Shown here: positions 1 to 10,894 of the stretch, piece by piece | How the letters are laid out: every line of letters starts with the position of its first letter | How positions within the stretch are numbered: position 1 is the stretch's first letter | Assembly (NCBI RefSeq): GCF_017814975.1 | Contig: NZ_JAGIQA010000001.1 | Location: 124,001-188,000 of the forward strand | Reading direction: 5' to 3' | Source: Cupriavidus consociatus | Lineage (GTDB): Bacteria > Pseudomonadota > Gammaproteobacteria > Burkholderiales > Burkholderiaceae | DNA length: 64,000 bases | Program-made: the position numbers and the translations under genes | Notes under the pieces: generated by a model | Database searches by the model: none | The model's input: the letters and a program-made list of their open reading frames with translations, nothing else | What the model was told of the DNA's origin: nothing

Positions 1-532
1 CAACGCGGCGCCCGGGGTTTCCACTACGCCGATCGCCCCGGCCACGGTGCAGTCCCAGCCGATCGACCAGGCGCGCCCGGTGGGCACGCCTGCGCCGCCG
101 GCTGCCGCCGCAACGCCGGCAGCGCCTGCGGCAGCGGCCGCCACCCCGGCCGCGCCGGTCGCCGACGGCGCGATCAAGCTGGCCTGGCCGGCAACCGGCC
201 AGATGGTCGGTAAATTCGATGACAAGGGCAATAAAGGCATCGATATTGCGGGCAAGAAGGGCGATGCGGTGCTGGCTGCCGACGATGGCCGAGTGATTCA
301 CGTTGGCCCCTTGCGCGGCTACGGGAATCTTGTCATCATCAAACACAACGAGACATTTCTTACTGCGTACGGGCACAACGAAAAGGTGCTCGTGGCAGAG
401 CAATCCGCGGTCCGCAAGGGCCAGAAGATTGCGGAGATGGGCAACAGTGATACCGACCGGGTGAAGCTTCACTTCGAAGTTCGCAAGAACGGAAAACCGG
501 TTGATCCGATGCGGTACCTGCCGCCACAGTGA
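1..532 (+). CDS. nlpD: NlpD-type murein hydrolase activator (5' end outside window)
   Basis: The reading frame is open from the left edge, so only the last ~176 codons are seen. A long Ala/Pro-rich linker (first ~55 visible residues) leads into a C-terminal M23/LytM domain. In place of the HxxxD metal motif the domain has NKGIDIAG, and near the end KLHFEVR, the same degenerate pattern as E. coli NlpD. That protein is an outer-membrane lipoprotein that activates the amidase AmiC and does not cut peptidoglycan itself. The protein ends MRYLPPQ, typical of NlpD. The stop is 6 bp before rpoS, the classic nlpD-rpoS pair, in which rpoS promoters usually lie inside nlpD. The lipobox is not visible because the start is missing. 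Confidence 0.93.
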   Translation, partial: NAAPGVSTTPIAPATVQSQPIDQARPVGTPAPPAAAATPAAPAAAAATPAAPVADGAIKLAWPATGQMVGKFDDKGNKGIDIAGKKGDAVLAADDGRVIHVGPLRGYGNLVIIKHNETFLTAYGHNEKVLVAEQSAVRKGQKIAEMGNSDTDRVKLHFEVRKNGKPVDPMRYLPPQ

Positions 533-538
533 GGGTTC

Positions 539-1720
539 ATGCCACGCCAGAAAACTGTCTCCTCCGGAACAACTGTCAGCAGGGCTCGCCGTCCCAAGCA
601 GCCGGAAGTGAAGGCTGGTGTGGCACATCCCGACGAGCACGCCGACGCGCAAGCGTTCGAGCCGGATCTCGCTGCCGACCTGATTCCCGCGACTGACGAG
701 CCGATCGCCACTACCACTTCGGTGGGTCTGCGCGAGGCGGATCTGCTCGCCGACGACAACGACCGCCATCTGCGCGATGACGACGATGACGAGTCCGAGG
801 ACGAGGAAGACAGCGAAGGCGAGAACGGCAGCGACGGCGCAGCGGCCGAGCACGATGATTTCCGCACGGTGCTGCATACCGAACTGGCCGCGGACACCGT
901 CCAGCATTACCTGAACCGCATCAGCATCAAGCCGCTGCTGTCCGCGCCGGAGGAATTGCATTTCTCCACGCTGGCCAAGGACGGCGACTTTGCCGCGCGC
1001 CAGGTCATGATCGAGCGCAACCTGCGGCTGGTGGTCAGCATCGCCAAGGGTTACCTCAATCGCGGCGTGCCGCTGCTCGATCTGATCGAGGAAGGCAACC
1101 TGGGCCTGATGCACGCGATCGAGAAATTCGATCCGTCGCGCGGGTTCCGCTTCTCGACCTATGCAACGTGGTGGATCCGCCAGAGCATCGAGCGCGCCAT
1201 CATGAACCAGGCCCGCACCGTTCGCCTGCCGGTGCACGTGATCCGCGAACTGAACCAGGTGCTGCGCGCCAAGCGCCATCTGGAGAAGGGCGGCACCGAC
1301 GGGCGCGACGCCAGCCTGGAAGACATCGCCCACCTGCTGGGCAAGACGCCGGACGAAGTGCAGGACGTCCTGGCACTCAACGAACATACCACCTCGCTCG
1401 ATACGCCGTTCGACCTCGATCCCGGCTCGAGCCTCCTGGATTTCCTCTCCGACGAGCACAACGCCGCCCCCGACCAGGAAGTGGCGCACCGCGAGCTGGA
1501 AGGGCTGATGAAGCTCTGGCTGGCGCGCCTGTCGGAAAAGCATCGCTATGTGGTGGAGCGCCGCTTCGGCCTCAACCATATCGAGCCCGCCACGCTGGAA
1601 GAGCTCGCCGAGGAGATGGGCCTCACGCGCGAGCGCGTACGCCAGATCCAGCAGGAGGCGCTGGTCAAGCTCAAGCGGCATTTCGCTTCGCAAGGTGTCA
1701 GGAAGGACGCCGTTTTATGA
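539..1720 (+). CDS. rpoS: RNA polymerase sigma factor RpoS (sigma-38)
   Basis: Stationary-phase and general stress sigma factor of RNA polymerase. Sigma region 1.2 starts near residue 120 ([10 protein letters not shown]). The region 2 core follows ([30 protein letters not shown], then [17 protein letters not shown]), then region 3, and a region 4 helix-turn-helix near the C-terminus ([20 protein letters not shown]). At 393 aa it is ~60 aa longer than E. coli RpoS. The extra length is at the N-terminus: residues ~72-107 are a strongly acidic Asp/Glu/Ser run with no family motif. The ATG lies 6 bp after nlpD. The stop overlaps the next gene's start (ATGA). Confidence 0.97.
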   Translation: MPRQKTVSSGTTVSRARRPKQPEVKAGVAHPDEHADAQAFEPDLAADLIPATDEPIATTTSVGLREADLLADDNDRHLRDDDDDESEDEEDSEGENGSDGAAAEHDDFRTVLHTELAADTVQHYLNRISIKPLLSAPEELHFSTLAKDGDFAARQVMIERNLRLVVSIAKGYLNRGVPLLDLIEEGNLGLMHAIEKFDPSRGFRFSTYATWWIRQSIERAIMNQARTVRLPVHVIRELNQVLRAKRHLEKGGTDGRDASLEDIAHLLGKTPDEVQDVLALNEHTTSLDTPFDLDPGSSLLDFLSDEHNAAPDQEVAHRELEGLMKLWLARLSEKHRYVVERRFGLNHIEPATLEELAEEMGLTRERVRQIQQEALVKLKRHFASQGVRKDAVL

Positions 1721-2556
1721 CCCCTGTGCTGGTATTCGACATCGAGACCATTCCCGATGTCGCCGGCCTGCGCCGTTTGCATGACCACCCCGATGCGATG
1801 AGCGACGGCGAAGTCGCCGAACACGCCTTCGCCGCCCGCCGCGAAAAAACCGGCAGCGATTTCCTGCCGCACTACCTGCAGCGCGTCGCCGCGATTTCCT
1901 GCGTGCTGCGGCGCACGCACCGCGATGGCTCGGCGGTGTTCCACGTGGGCTCGCTCGGTACCACCGAGGACAACGAAGCCACGCTGATCCAGAAGTTCTA
2001 CGAACTGATCTCCCGCTACAGCCCGCAACTGGTTTCATGGAACGGTGGCGGATTCGATCTCCCTGTGCTGCATTACCGCGGCCTGGTCAACGGCGTCACC
2101 GCGCCACGCTACTGGGAGATGGGCGAGGGCCGCGACGAAGACAGCCGTGACTTCAAGTGGAACAACTACATCAGCCGCTATCACATGCGGCACCTGGACC
2201 TGATGGACCTGCTGGCGATGTACCAGCCGCGCGCCAGCGCGCCGCTGGATGACCTCGCCAAGCTGTGCGGTTTCCCGGGCAAGATGGGGATGGATGGCAG
2301 CAAGGTCTGGCACGCTTACCAGGCTGGCCATCTCGACGAGATCCGCGCCTATTGCGAGACCGACGTCGTCAACACCTACCTGATGTACTGCCGGTTCCAG
2401 CTGATGCGCGGCGGCATGTCGCCGCGCGAGTTTGACATGGAGATGGCGCTCGTCCAGGAATCGCTGGCGGAACTGCCCGGCGAACAGTGGATGGAATACC
2501 TGCAGGCCTTCCGCCTGCAGCGCCTTACGCCCGAAGCCGACGACTTCGAGGACTGA
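1717..2556 (+). CDS. 3'-5' exonuclease, PolB-like DEDDy family
   Basis: A predicted 3'-5' exonuclease of 279 aa related to the proofreading domain of DNA polymerase B. All three exonuclease motifs are visible: Exo I FDIETIPD near the N-terminus (Asp-x-Glu), Exo [17 protein letters not shown] (NGxxFD), and Exo [13 protein letters not shown] (YxxxD, the DEDDy type). There is no polymerase domain, so it acts alone, probably on single-stranded DNA ends, although its substrate is not known. I chose the ATG at 1717, which overlaps the rpoS stop by 4 bp (ATGA) and implies translational coupling. The open frame continues upstream only as an out-of-frame shadow of rpoS. The gene end faces the next, minus-strand gene. 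Confidence 0.9.
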   Translation: MTPVLVFDIETIPDVAGLRRLHDHPDAMSDGEVAEHAFAARREKTGSDFLPHYLQRVAAISCVLRRTHRDGSAVFHVGSLGTTEDNEATLIQKFYELISRYSPQLVSWNGGGFDLPVLHYRGLVNGVTAPRYWEMGEGRDEDSRDFKWNNYISRYHMRHLDLMDLLAMYQPRASAPLDDLAKLCGFPGKMGMDGSKVWHAYQAGHLDEIRAYCETDVVNTYLMYCRFQLMRGGMSPREFDMEMALVQESLAELPGEQWMEYLQAFRLQRLTPEADDFED

Positions 2557-2592
2557 TCGCGCCGGCGCCCGCCGGTGTGGGCCACGGCAGCC

Positions 2593-3447
2593 TTAAAGGT
2601 CCAGCGACAGCAGGATCGGCTGGTGGTCCGAGTCGGCGGTATCGGCGTTGACCTCGCAACGCCGGACGCGCGCGGCAAGATTCTCGGTGACGAACATGAA
2701 GTCGCAGGCGAACGGTGGCTCGGGCCATTGCTCCTTGTCATGGATGGCGCAAGTTGGCGCATGCGGCTGGCCGGGATGCGTGTGCAGCCAGGCGTCGCGC
2801 CACGGCGTGGTGGCATCGTCGAACGGTTCCAGCATGCGGCGATAGGCGACGTCGTCGGGTTTGCTGTTGAAGTCGCCGCACAGGATGGCTTCGGCGGGTC
2901 GCGTTTCCGGCGTGAACGGCCCGGGCCACTTCTCGCTGCGGCCCGGACGTCGCGCGTGGTCGCAAGCCTGGACATGCCAGTCGCGCAGCGCCTCGGCCTG
3001 GGCAGCGCGCTGGAGTTTTGAGTAATACTCCAGGTGCGTGCAGATCACCCGCAGCGGCTGCGTGCCGGCCTCGACAGTGACCTCCAGTGCCACGCGCGGC
3101 ATCGACGCCACTTGCGGGTCCGCCGGCCAGGGCAATGCGTGCCGGAATACCTCGCGTACCGGTAGCCTTGTGGCAATCAGGTTGCCGAACTGCTTGTGCA
3201 CGCCGTTGCGGTCGCGACGGTCGACGCCTGACGCAAACAGCAAGTGATAGCCTGGCAGCAACGCTGTCAGCTCGGCCACCTGATCGTCGGCCGGTTCGCC
3301 GCGCAGTTCGCCGAAGCCGCGGGTGACTTCCTGCAGGCAGATTACGTCGGCATCGGCCATCGTGCGCAGCGTGTCCACCTGCCGCGCCAGGTCCACGCGC
3401 CCGTCGGCACCGCGACCCCATTGGATGTTCCAGGAAATCAGTTCCAT
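2593..3447 (-). CDS. Endonuclease/exonuclease/phosphatase family protein
   Basis: A 284-aa protein of the Mg-dependent EEP fold (exonuclease III, DNase I and inositol phosphatases). Visible catalytic motifs are SWNIQWG (Asn) at the N-terminus, LQEV (Glu, metal ligand), GDFNSKP (Asp/Asn) and SDHQPILL (Asp-His) at the C-terminus. No signal peptide or membrane segment is seen, so it is probably cytoplasmic. The substrate (DNA end, phosphodiester or sugar phosphate) cannot be told from sequence. It diverges from rlmD, with 77 bp between the two starts, and converges with the upstream exonuclease across 36 bp. Confidence 0.85.
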   Translation of the reverse strand: MELISWNIQWGRGADGRVDLARQVDTLRTMADADVICLQEVTRGFGELRGEPADDQVAELTALLPGYHLLFASGVDRRDRNGVHKQFGNLIATRLPVREVFRHALPWPADPQVASMPRVALEVTVEAGTQPLRVICTHLEYYSKLQRAAQAEALRDWHVQACDHARRPGRSEKWPGPFTPETRPAEAILCGDFNSKPDDVAYRRMLEPFDDATTPWRDAWLHTHPGQPHAPTCAIHDKEQWPEPPFACDFMFVTENLAARVRRCEVNADTADSDHQPILLSLDL

Positions 3448-3524
3448 ACGAAGCCTCCGTCATTGATCGGACCGGTCTGGCATACAATCGCGCTTTCGTA
3501 AAACAATACGTCAGGTTTTATCTG

Positions 3525-4991
3525 GTGTCCCAAGCCGTGTCCTCCCCACAAGAAACGTCCACCGTCGCGCCCGAATCCGCCGCACCGGGTGCTGTTCCCG
3601 CCGCAAAAGAGGCTCGTGGCCGTCGCAATGCCAGCAATGGCAATGCCCCCGGCGCCGACCCCGTGGTGTCGATCGACAGCCTCGACATGGAGGCGCGAGG
3701 GGTCGGCCGCCTGGTAAACGAGGACGGCACACCTGGCAAGGTCATCTTCGTCGAAGGCGCGTTGCCGGGCGAGACCGTCAGCTATCGCAGCTATCGGCGC
3801 AAGCCAAGCTTTGAGCAGGCGCATCTTGGCGAAGTCCTGCAGGAATCGGTGATGCGCGTGAAGCCGGGCTGCCAGCATTTCGGCGTCTGCGGCGGGTGCT
3901 CGATGCAGCATCTGGATTCTCGCGCGCAGCTTGCGATCAAGCAGCGCGTGCTGGAAGACAACCTGTGGCACCTGTCCAAGGTGAAGCCGGATGTGGTGTT
4001 CCGGCCGATTGCCGGCCCGGACTGGGGCTACCGCTACCGCGCGCGCCTGACCGTGCGCCACGTGGTGAAGAAGGGTGGCGTGCTGGTGGGCTTCCATGAG
4101 CGCAAGAGCAGTTACGTCGCCGACATGACGCGGTGTGAAATCCTGCCGCCGCATGTCTCGGCGATGCTGGTGCCGCTGCGCGAACTGGTGGCGGGGCTGT
4201 CGATCCGCGACCGCATGCCGCAGATCGAACTGGCCGTCGGGCACGAAGTGACGGCGCTGGTGCTGCGCATCCTCGAGCCGCTGACCGACGCCGACAAGGA
4301 TCTGCTGCGCGCGTTCGCCGATGAGTACAAGGTGCAGTTCTGGCTGCAGCCGAAGGGGCCGGACACGGTCTACCCGTTCTATCCGACCGATGTCGAGCTG
4401 GCCTATACGCTGCCGGAATTCGGCATCCGCATGCCGTTCAAGCCGACCGACTTCACGCAGGTGAACCACCAGATCAACCGCGTGCTGATCGGCCGCGCGC
4501 TGCGCCTGCTCGATGCGCAACCGGGGGACCGCCTGCTCGACCTGTTCTGCGGCATCGGCAATTTCACGCTGCCGCTGGCCACGCAAGGCAAGTCTGTGAT
4601 GGGCATCGAGGGCAGCGAGGCGCTGACCACGCGCGCCCTGGCTAATGCGGAATACAACGGGCTGGCCGACAGGACCGGGTTTGCATGCCGCAACCTGTTC
4701 GAAGTCACGGCCGACGACATCGCCGCGCTGGGCCGCTTCGATCGCTGGCTGGTCGATCCGCCGCGCGAAGGCGCGCTCGCGGTGAGCAAGGCGCTGGGCG
4801 AACTGGCGCAGCAAGGCAGCGACGTGCTGCCGCGGCGCATCGTCTATGTGTCATGCAGTCCGGCCACGCTGGCGCGTGATGCCGGCCTGCTGGTGCACGA
4901 GGCGGGCTACCGCCTGAGCGGGGCCGGTGTGGTCAACATGTTCCCGCACACGTCGCACGTGGAGTCGATCGCGGTGTTCGACCGCGACTGA
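3525..4991 (+). CDS. rlmD: 23S rRNA (uracil-1939-C5)-methyltransferase RlmD
   Basis: A SAM-dependent enzyme that makes m5U1939 in 23S rRNA. A TRAM-like domain begins near residue 45. The Fe-S cysteines follow the pattern C-x5-C-x2-C ([10 protein letters not shown]) with a fourth Cys in MTRCEILPP. The methyltransferase core shows [21 protein letters not shown] and the nucleophile Cys ~444 in [12 protein letters not shown]. The start used is GTG 3525. The first ~40 residues are low-complexity Ala/Pro/Asn-rich and could be an extension or a start error. A TACAAT -10-like hexamer is at 3483-3488. A bidirectional terminator follows the gene. Confidence 0.95.
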   Translation: MSQAVSSPQETSTVAPESAAPGAVPAAKEARGRRNASNGNAPGADPVVSIDSLDMEARGVGRLVNEDGTPGKVIFVEGALPGETVSYRSYRRKPSFEQAHLGEVLQESVMRVKPGCQHFGVCGGCSMQHLDSRAQLAIKQRVLEDNLWHLSKVKPDVVFRPIAGPDWGYRYRARLTVRHVVKKGGVLVGFHERKSSYVADMTRCEILPPHVSAMLVPLRELVAGLSIRDRMPQIELAVGHEVTALVLRILEPLTDADKDLLRAFADEYKVQFWLQPKGPDTVYPFYPTDVELAYTLPEFGIRMPFKPTDFTQVNHQINRVLIGRALRLLDAQPGDRLLDLFCGIGNFTLPLATQGKSVMGIEGSEALTTRALANAEYNGLADRTGFACRNLFEVTADDIAALGRFDRWLVDPPREGALAVSKALGELAQQGSDVLPRRIVYVSCSPATLARDAGLLVHEAGYRLSGAGVVNMFPHTSHVESIAVFDRD

Positions 4992-5011
4992 CCGCTGCGT
5001 GTGCCAACAGT

Positions 5012-5040
5012 AAAAAAGCCGGCCAGAAGGCCGGCTTTTT
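5012..5040. terminator. Bidirectional Rho-independent terminator
   Basis: A perfect GC-rich stem (AAGCCGGCC / GGCCGGCTT, loop AGAA) is flanked by A-run and T-run, so it can work on both strands. It lies between the convergent ends of rlmD and the BI-1 gene. Confidence 0.9.
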
Positions 5041-5056
5041 CATGCCGCGGCGTCCG

Positions 5057-5761
5057 TCATTCCCGGTTGCCGCCGAAGATGCCCAGCAGCGCCAGCAGGT
5101 TGGCGAAGACGTTGTACACGTCGAGGTAGATCGCCAGCGTGGCCGTGATGTAGTTGGTCTCGCCGCCGTTCACTACGCGCTGTACATCGAACAGGATGTA
5201 CGCCGAGAAGATACCGATCGCGATCACCGACACCGTGATCATCAGCGACGGCAGTTGCAGCCAGATGTTGGCAACGCTGGCCAGGATCAGCAGGATCACG
5301 CCGACGAACAGGAACTTGCCCAGACCGGAAAAATCGCGCTTGCTGACGGTGGCGATGGTGGCCATCGCGCCGAACACTGCCGCCGTGCCGCCAAAGGCGT
5401 ACATGATCAACGCCGGTCCGTTGGAAAATGCCAGCGTTGCGCTGATCAGGCGCGACAGCATCAGTCCCATGAAGAACGTGAACGCCAGCAACAGCACCAC
5501 GCCCATGCTGCTGTTCTTGGTTTTCTCGATGGCGAAGAAGAACCCGAACGCAATGGCCAGGAACAGGATCAGCGACAGGCCCGGGCTGCCTGCCATGAAG
5601 CTGAAACCGGTGGCCACGCCGACCCACGCACCGAGCACGGTGGGGATCATTGAAAGGGCCAGCAGCCAGTAAGTGTTGCGCAAGACCCGGTTGCGAACGA
5701 CGACGTCAGTGACGGTCGTCGCACTGTTGCCGAAACCGTAGGTATTCAGCTTGTTATCCAT
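5057..5761 (-). CDS. Bax inhibitor-1 / YccA family membrane protein
   Basis: A 234-aa polytopic inner-membrane protein of the BI-1/YccA (TMBIM) family. About seven hydrophobic segments run from residue ~30 to the C-terminus, and it ends with the family-typical YLDVYNVFANLLALLGIFGGNRE-like tail (loop with conserved Asp). Family members act as pH-sensitive Ca leak channels, or modulate FtsH proteolysis in E. coli (YccA). Which applies here is unknown. The ATG has a good ribosome site (CAGGAG, 5-nt gap). It is monocistronic, with its own 5' region shared with ndk, and converges on rlmD across a terminator. Confidence 0.9.
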   Translation of the reverse strand: MDNKLNTYGFGNSATTVTDVVVRNRVLRNTYWLLALSMIPTVLGAWVGVATGFSFMAGSPGLSLILFLAIAFGFFFAIEKTKNSSMGVVLLLAFTFFMGLMLSRLISATLAFSNGPALIMYAFGGTAAVFGAMATIATVSKRDFSGLGKFLFVGVILLILASVANIWLQLPSLMITVSVIAIGIFSAYILFDVQRVVNGGETNYITATLAIYLDVYNVFANLLALLGIFGGNRE

Positions 5762-6133
5762 GGTGACTCCTGTCTCGAAACGGTGAGGCGCCGGGCCTGT
5801 CCGAAATAAGGAGAATTTTCGGATCGACCGCGGACGGAACCATCGTCAATGTGGCATCTGGTTGGCCGAATTGCAAGGGCGGGGTAATCCCGCAGGCACC
5901 CCAGCCCCTGTTTCAGCCCGTTCAGCGCTGCCTTCGTTTGACGGACGCGGGGGCGCCACGTTCCAGACATGACGAGGATGTAATGTGCGGCCCGTGCTAC
6001 TTGCGGCCAGGATGTGCCGTTCGACCGGTTACACCCGCGCCAGAGCGGCCCAGACCCTCGAAAGGGTCATCGTCTTCGTGCTAGAATTGCACGTTTAATC
6101 CATTTGTAACCCCTTCATTTTTCGGAGTTTTTC
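5762..6133. other. 372-bp divergent intergenic region, BI-1 gene / ndk
   Basis: No supported gene is seen here. It carries the divergent 5' regions of the BI-1 gene and ndk. A 77-codon open frame on the plus strand (5851-6084) has no ribosome site and unremarkable composition, so I did not call it. The only promoter-like word I trust is the TAGAAT hexamer listed separately. Confidence 0.6.
6082..6087 (+). promoter_or_regulatory. Candidate -10 element of ndk (TAGAAT)
   Basis: TAGAAT lies 47 bp before the ndk ATG, in the context GCTAGAATTGC. No clear -35 is seen 16-18 bp upstream. The same GCTAGAAT word occurs before hflK and before the DUF4124 gene, which supports a promoter role. A TTCGGAG ribosome site follows closer to the start. 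Confidence 0.4.
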
Positions 6134-6559
6134 ATGGCGATCGAACGCACCCTGTCGATTATCAAGCCGGATGCCGTGGCCAAGAACGTCATTGGCCAGA
6201 TCTACGCCCGTTTCGAGGCCGCCGGCCTGAAGATCGTTGCTGCCAAGATGGTGCACCTGTCGCGCGGCGAAGCCGAGCAATTCTATGCGGTCCACAAGGA
6301 GCGCCCGTTCTTCAAGGACCTGGTCGACTTCATGGTCTCGGGCCCGGTCATCATCCAGGCCCTGGAAGGCGAAAACGCTATCGCCAAGCACCGTGACCTG
6401 ATGGGCGCCACCGACCCGAAGAAGGCCGACAAGGGCACCATCCGCGCCGACTTCGCCGACAGCATCGACGCCAACGCCGTGCACGGCTCGGACGCCGCGG
6501 AAACCGCTGCCGTCGAAATCGCCTTCTTCTTCCCGGGCATGAACGTCTACAGCCGCTGA
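6134..6559 (+). CDS. ndk: Nucleoside diphosphate kinase
   Basis: Transfers the gamma-phosphate of ATP to NDPs through a phosphohistidine, balancing NTP and dNTP pools in the cytoplasm. The 141-aa length is exact for the family. It begins [15 protein letters not shown] and carries the active-site block NAVHGSD with His117. First gene of the conserved ndk-rlmN-pilW-rodZ-ispG-hisS-yfgM-bamB-der run, also seen in gammaproteobacteria. The gap to rlmN is 36 bp and contains several CTGA repeats. Confidence 0.98.
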   Translation: MAIERTLSIIKPDAVAKNVIGQIYARFEAAGLKIVAAKMVHLSRGEAEQFYAVHKERPFFKDLVDFMVSGPVIIQALEGENAIAKHRDLMGATDPKKADKGTIRADFADSIDANAVHGSDAAETAAVEIAFFFPGMNVYSR

Positions 6560-6595
6560 TTGGCTGCTGACTGAACTGAAGCTGAGTTTGCCGTC

Positions 6596-7746
<1,151 letters not shown>

Positions 7747-7750
<4 letters not shown>

Positions 7751-8526
7751 TCCGTCTGATCGCTGCGGCCCTGTTCGGGCTGCTGATGTTGTCCGGCTGC
7801 CAGCTGCCGCACTCGCCGGCGCAGGATCTCCAGACCGCTTCCGACCAGACCGATGCAAGGCGCCGCGCCGGCATCCGGCTGCAGTTGGCCACCAACTATC
7901 TCGAGGCCGGCCAGAATGCGGTCGCGCTTGACGAGATCAAGCAGGCGATCGCCATCGATCCGTCGCTCGCTGATGCCTACCATGTGCGCGCGCTGATCTA
8001 TATGAACATGAACGAGCAGGCGCTGGCCGACGACAGCTTCCGCACCGCGGTGTCGATGCGCGGCAACGACGGCGACCTGCTCAACAACTATGGCTGGTTC
8101 CTGTGCCAGTCGGGCCGCTATGGCGAGGCCGTGCCGATGTTTCAGCGTGCCGTGTCGGCACCGTCGGCGGGCGGCCCGGTGAAGCCGCTGATCAGCCTGG
8201 GTGCGTGCGAGCTGCGTCGCGGCAACAGCGCCGAGGCGGAAAAGAATCTGAAAGCCGCACTCGGCTACGACCGCAACAATCCGGTGGCGAACACCAATCT
8301 GGCGCTGGTCTACTACCGGCGCGGCGATTTCGCGCAGGCCAGGCAGTATGCCCAGCGCGTCAACAGCAGCCAATTTGCCAGTGCGCAATCCCTCTGGCTG
8401 GGAGCGCGCATTGCACACCGCCAGGGCGATGGCCGCACGCAGGATGCGCTGGTGGCGCAGCTGCGCAGCCGCTTCCCCGATTCGCGTGAGTTGACCGCCT
8501 ACGAACAAGGAGCATGGGATGAGTGA
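7747..8526 (+). CDS. pilW: Type IV pilus biogenesis/stability lipoprotein PilW (PilF), TPR protein
   Basis: The ATG at 7747 overlaps the rlmN stop. This gives a 259-aa protein with a lipoprotein signal (hydrophobic segment to LMLSGC, lipidated Cys ~18). Behind it are about five to six tetratricopeptide repeats, for example residues 40-75 with [19 protein letters not shown] and then [15 protein letters not shown]. In the family (PilW/PilF/Tgl) this outer-membrane pilotin stabilises the PilQ secretin or the pilus fibre. Its place after rlmN is conserved in beta- and gammaproteobacteria. The end overlaps the next gene by 8 bp. Confidence 0.88.
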
Positions 8527-9511
8527 GCACGACCGCGCCGCAGGCCAGGCCGTACCGACGCAATACGTCGGCGGTGGCGCGCACGAGGGAGACCGCGAAG
8601 CCGCAGCGCGCGAGATTGGCGCGGCTCTGGCGCGCGAGCGCGAAGCGCAGCGGATGTCGGTGGAAGACGTCAGCGCACGCCTGAAAGTGGCGGCGCCGAA
8701 GCTGCGCGCGATCGAATCCGGCGACCTGCAGGCGCTGCCCGACGTCACTTTCGCCAAGGGCGTGATGCGGGCCTACGCGCGCATGCTGCATGTCGATATC
8801 GACGCGCTGCTGGCGCGCTTTCAGCCTCCGGTGGCACCGGTCACCGAAATTGCACGCCAGCGCGAGGGTAGCCTCAATGCGGCGTTCGACGACCGCAATC
8901 GCTTCCGCACCGGCGGAGCCGGCGGGCGCTGGGTCTGGCTGGCGCTGGTGGCGGTGGTGCTGGCCGCCGGTGGCTGGTTCGGCCTGGATCATATCCGCCA
9001 GTGGATCGAGACCCGCGGCAGCGCGACCGAGACTGCCACGACGGAAGAACATGCCGCCGCGCAATCGACCGAGCCCGGCACGGTGACGGCAGCGTTGCCG
9101 CCGGTCATGGCCGCCGCCGACTCGCCGGCGCCCTCGGCTGAAACCACACCGGCCAGCGCCGTTGGCGCGACTGCCGCGCCGGCATCGGCTGCGGCGGCCG
9201 TGCCCGCTGCTGTGCCTGCCGCTGTGCCGGCCGTGGCAACACCTGCACCGGCGCCCGCGGCGCCCGCAGGCGAGGGAGAGCTGCAGATCCGTTTTGCCGG
9301 CGACACCTGGTATGAAGTCCGCGACAGCAGCGGCAAGGCCGTGCTGGGCGGCACGGCCAAGGCCGGCCAGGCCGTGGCCGGTAGCGGCAAGGCTCCGTAC
9401 AAGGTGGTGATCGGCAACGTCAAGGGTGTCGAGTCGATGACGCGCAATGGCGAGCCGGTTGACCTGAAGGCAGCCAACCGCAACAACGTGGCGCGCCTGA
9501 CGCTGCCCTGA
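8519..9511 (+). CDS. rodZ: RodZ-like cytoskeletal/transcription protein (HTH_25 plus DUF4115)
   Basis: A 330-aa bitopic membrane protein. Residues ~20-90 form a RodZ-type helix-turn-helix ([20 protein letters not shown] through [13 protein letters not shown]). Residues ~138-158 form one transmembrane helix ([18 protein letters not shown]). A long Ala/Pro-rich periplasmic linker follows (~165-255), then a C-terminal beta domain (DUF4115) starting [19 protein letters not shown]. RodZ links MreB filaments to the wall-elongation machinery. The linker is low-complexity. It overlaps pilW by 8 bp, and ispG follows. Confidence 0.87.
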   Translation: MSEHDRAAGQAVPTQYVGGGAHEGDREAAAREIGAALAREREAQRMSVEDVSARLKVAAPKLRAIESGDLQALPDVTFAKGVMRAYARMLHVDIDALLARFQPPVAPVTEIARQREGSLNAAFDDRNRFRTGGAGGRWVWLALVAVVLAAGGWFGLDHIRQWIETRGSATETATTEEHAAAQSTEPGTVTAALPPVMAAADSPAPSAETTPASAVGATAAPASAAAAVPAAVPAAVPAVATPAPAPAAPAGEGELQIRFAGDTWYEVRDSSGKAVLGGTAKAGQAVAGSGKAPYKVVIGNVKGVESMTRNGEPVDLKAANRNNVARLTLP

Positions 9512-9563
9512 TCCGGGCTGGCGAAAGGTGCGGCGCAGTGCGTCTTTGCAAGGTGGTAATGCT

Positions 9564-10856
9564 ATGAACCAACAGCTCTGTCTTCCGGTCCTCCCCGGCT
9601 CGCTGCCGCGCCGCCAGACGCGCCAGGCGCGCGTCGTATGGGGCGATAACGTGGTGACCATCGGCGGCGACGCGCCCGTGCGCGTGCAGTCGATGACCAA
9701 CACGGACACGGTCGACGCCATCGGCACGGCGATCCAGGTCAAGGACCTGGCGCGCGCGGGTTCGGAAATCGTGCGCATCACGGTGAACACGCCCGAGGCC
9801 GCTGCCGCGGTGCCGTCGATTCGCGAGCAACTCGACCGCATGGGCATCGATGTGCCGCTGGTGGGCGACTTCCACTACAACGGCCACAAGCTGCTGCAGG
9901 ACTATCCGGCCTGCGCCGAGGCACTGTCCAAGTACCGCATCAACCCCGGCAACGTGGGGCAGGGCGCCAAGCGCGACACGCAGTTCGCGCAGATGATCGA
10001 GATGGCGTGCCGCTACAACAAGCCGGTGCGCATCGGCGTGAACTGGGGCAGCCTGGACCAGGACCTGCTGGCGCGCATCATGGACGAGAACGCGTCGCGC
10101 GCCGAGCCCTGGCCCGCGCAGAGCGTGATGATCGAGGCGCTGATCACCTCGGCGATCGATTCGGCAAGGAAGGCCGAAGAGATCGGCCTGCCGGGCAGCC
10201 AGATCATCCTGTCGTGCAAGGTGTCGCAGGTGCAGGAGCTGATCGCGGTCTACCGCGAACTGGCGCGCCGCTGCGACTATGCGTTGCACCTGGGCCTGAC
10301 AGAGGCCGGCATGGGCAGCAAGGGCATCGTCGCCTCCACCGCGGCGCTGTCGGTGCTGCTGCAGGAAGGCATCGGCGACACGATCCGCATCTCGCTGACG
10401 CCGGAACCCGGCGCGCCGCGCGAGAAGGAAGTGTATGTGGGGCAGGAAATCCTGCAGACCATGGGCCTGCGCAATTTCACGCCGATGGTGATTGCCTGCC
10501 CGGGATGCGGCCGAACCACCAGCACGGTGTTCCAGGAGCTTGCGGCAAGCATCCAGACGTACCTGCGCGAGCAGATGCCGCATTGGAAAACCGCCTATCC
10601 GGGCGTCGAGGAAATGGATGTGGCCGTGATGGGCTGCATCGTCAACGGCCCGGGCGAGAGCAAGCACGCCAATATCGGCATTTCGCTGCCGGGCTCTGGC
10701 GAGTCGCCGGCGGCGCCGGTGTTCGTCGACGGCGTCAAGGTGAAGACGCTGCGCGGCGAGCGCATCGCCGAGGAATTCCAGGCGATCGTCGACGAGTACG
10801 TTCGCACGCATTACGGTCCGGGCGCTGCACGGGCCGATAAGGAAGTGGCAGCCTGA
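9564..10856 (+). CDS. ispG: (E)-4-hydroxy-3-methylbut-2-enyl-diphosphate synthase IspG
   Basis: Penultimate step of the MEP isoprenoid pathway: reduces ME-cPP to HMBPP with a [4Fe-4S] cluster. The cluster ligands are visible as CPGCGRTT and [11 protein letters not shown] in the C-terminal third. The N-terminal TIM barrel shows [11 protein letters not shown] and [14 protein letters not shown] chose ATG 9564 because AGGTGG lies 8-13 bp upstream; an in-frame GTG at 9528 lacks this. At 430 aa it is longer than E. coli IspG (372), as usual in betaproteobacteria. Confidence 0.97.
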   Translation: MNQQLCLPVLPGSLPRRQTRQARVVWGDNVVTIGGDAPVRVQSMTNTDTVDAIGTAIQVKDLARAGSEIVRITVNTPEAAAAVPSIREQLDRMGIDVPLVGDFHYNGHKLLQDYPACAEALSKYRINPGNVGQGAKRDTQFAQMIEMACRYNKPVRIGVNWGSLDQDLLARIMDENASRAEPWPAQSVMIEALITSAIDSARKAEEIGLPGSQIILSCKVSQVQELIAVYRELARRCDYALHLGLTEAGMGSKGIVASTAALSVLLQEGIGDTIRISLTPEPGAPREKEVYVGQEILQTMGLRNFTPMVIACPGCGRTTSTVFQELAASIQTYLREQMPHWKTAYPGVEEMDVAVMGCIVNGPGESKHANIGISLPGSGESPAAPVFVDGVKVKTLRGERIAEEFQAIVDEYVRTHYGPGAARADKEVAA

Positions 10857-10894
10857 GCCCTACCGGCCAGGCCCGAGAAGCTGACAAGAACAGA

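Noticed and set aside
5851-6084. 77-codon frame in the BI-1/ndk gap
   Set aside because: No ribosome site, no family resemblance, and it overlaps the ndk promoter region.
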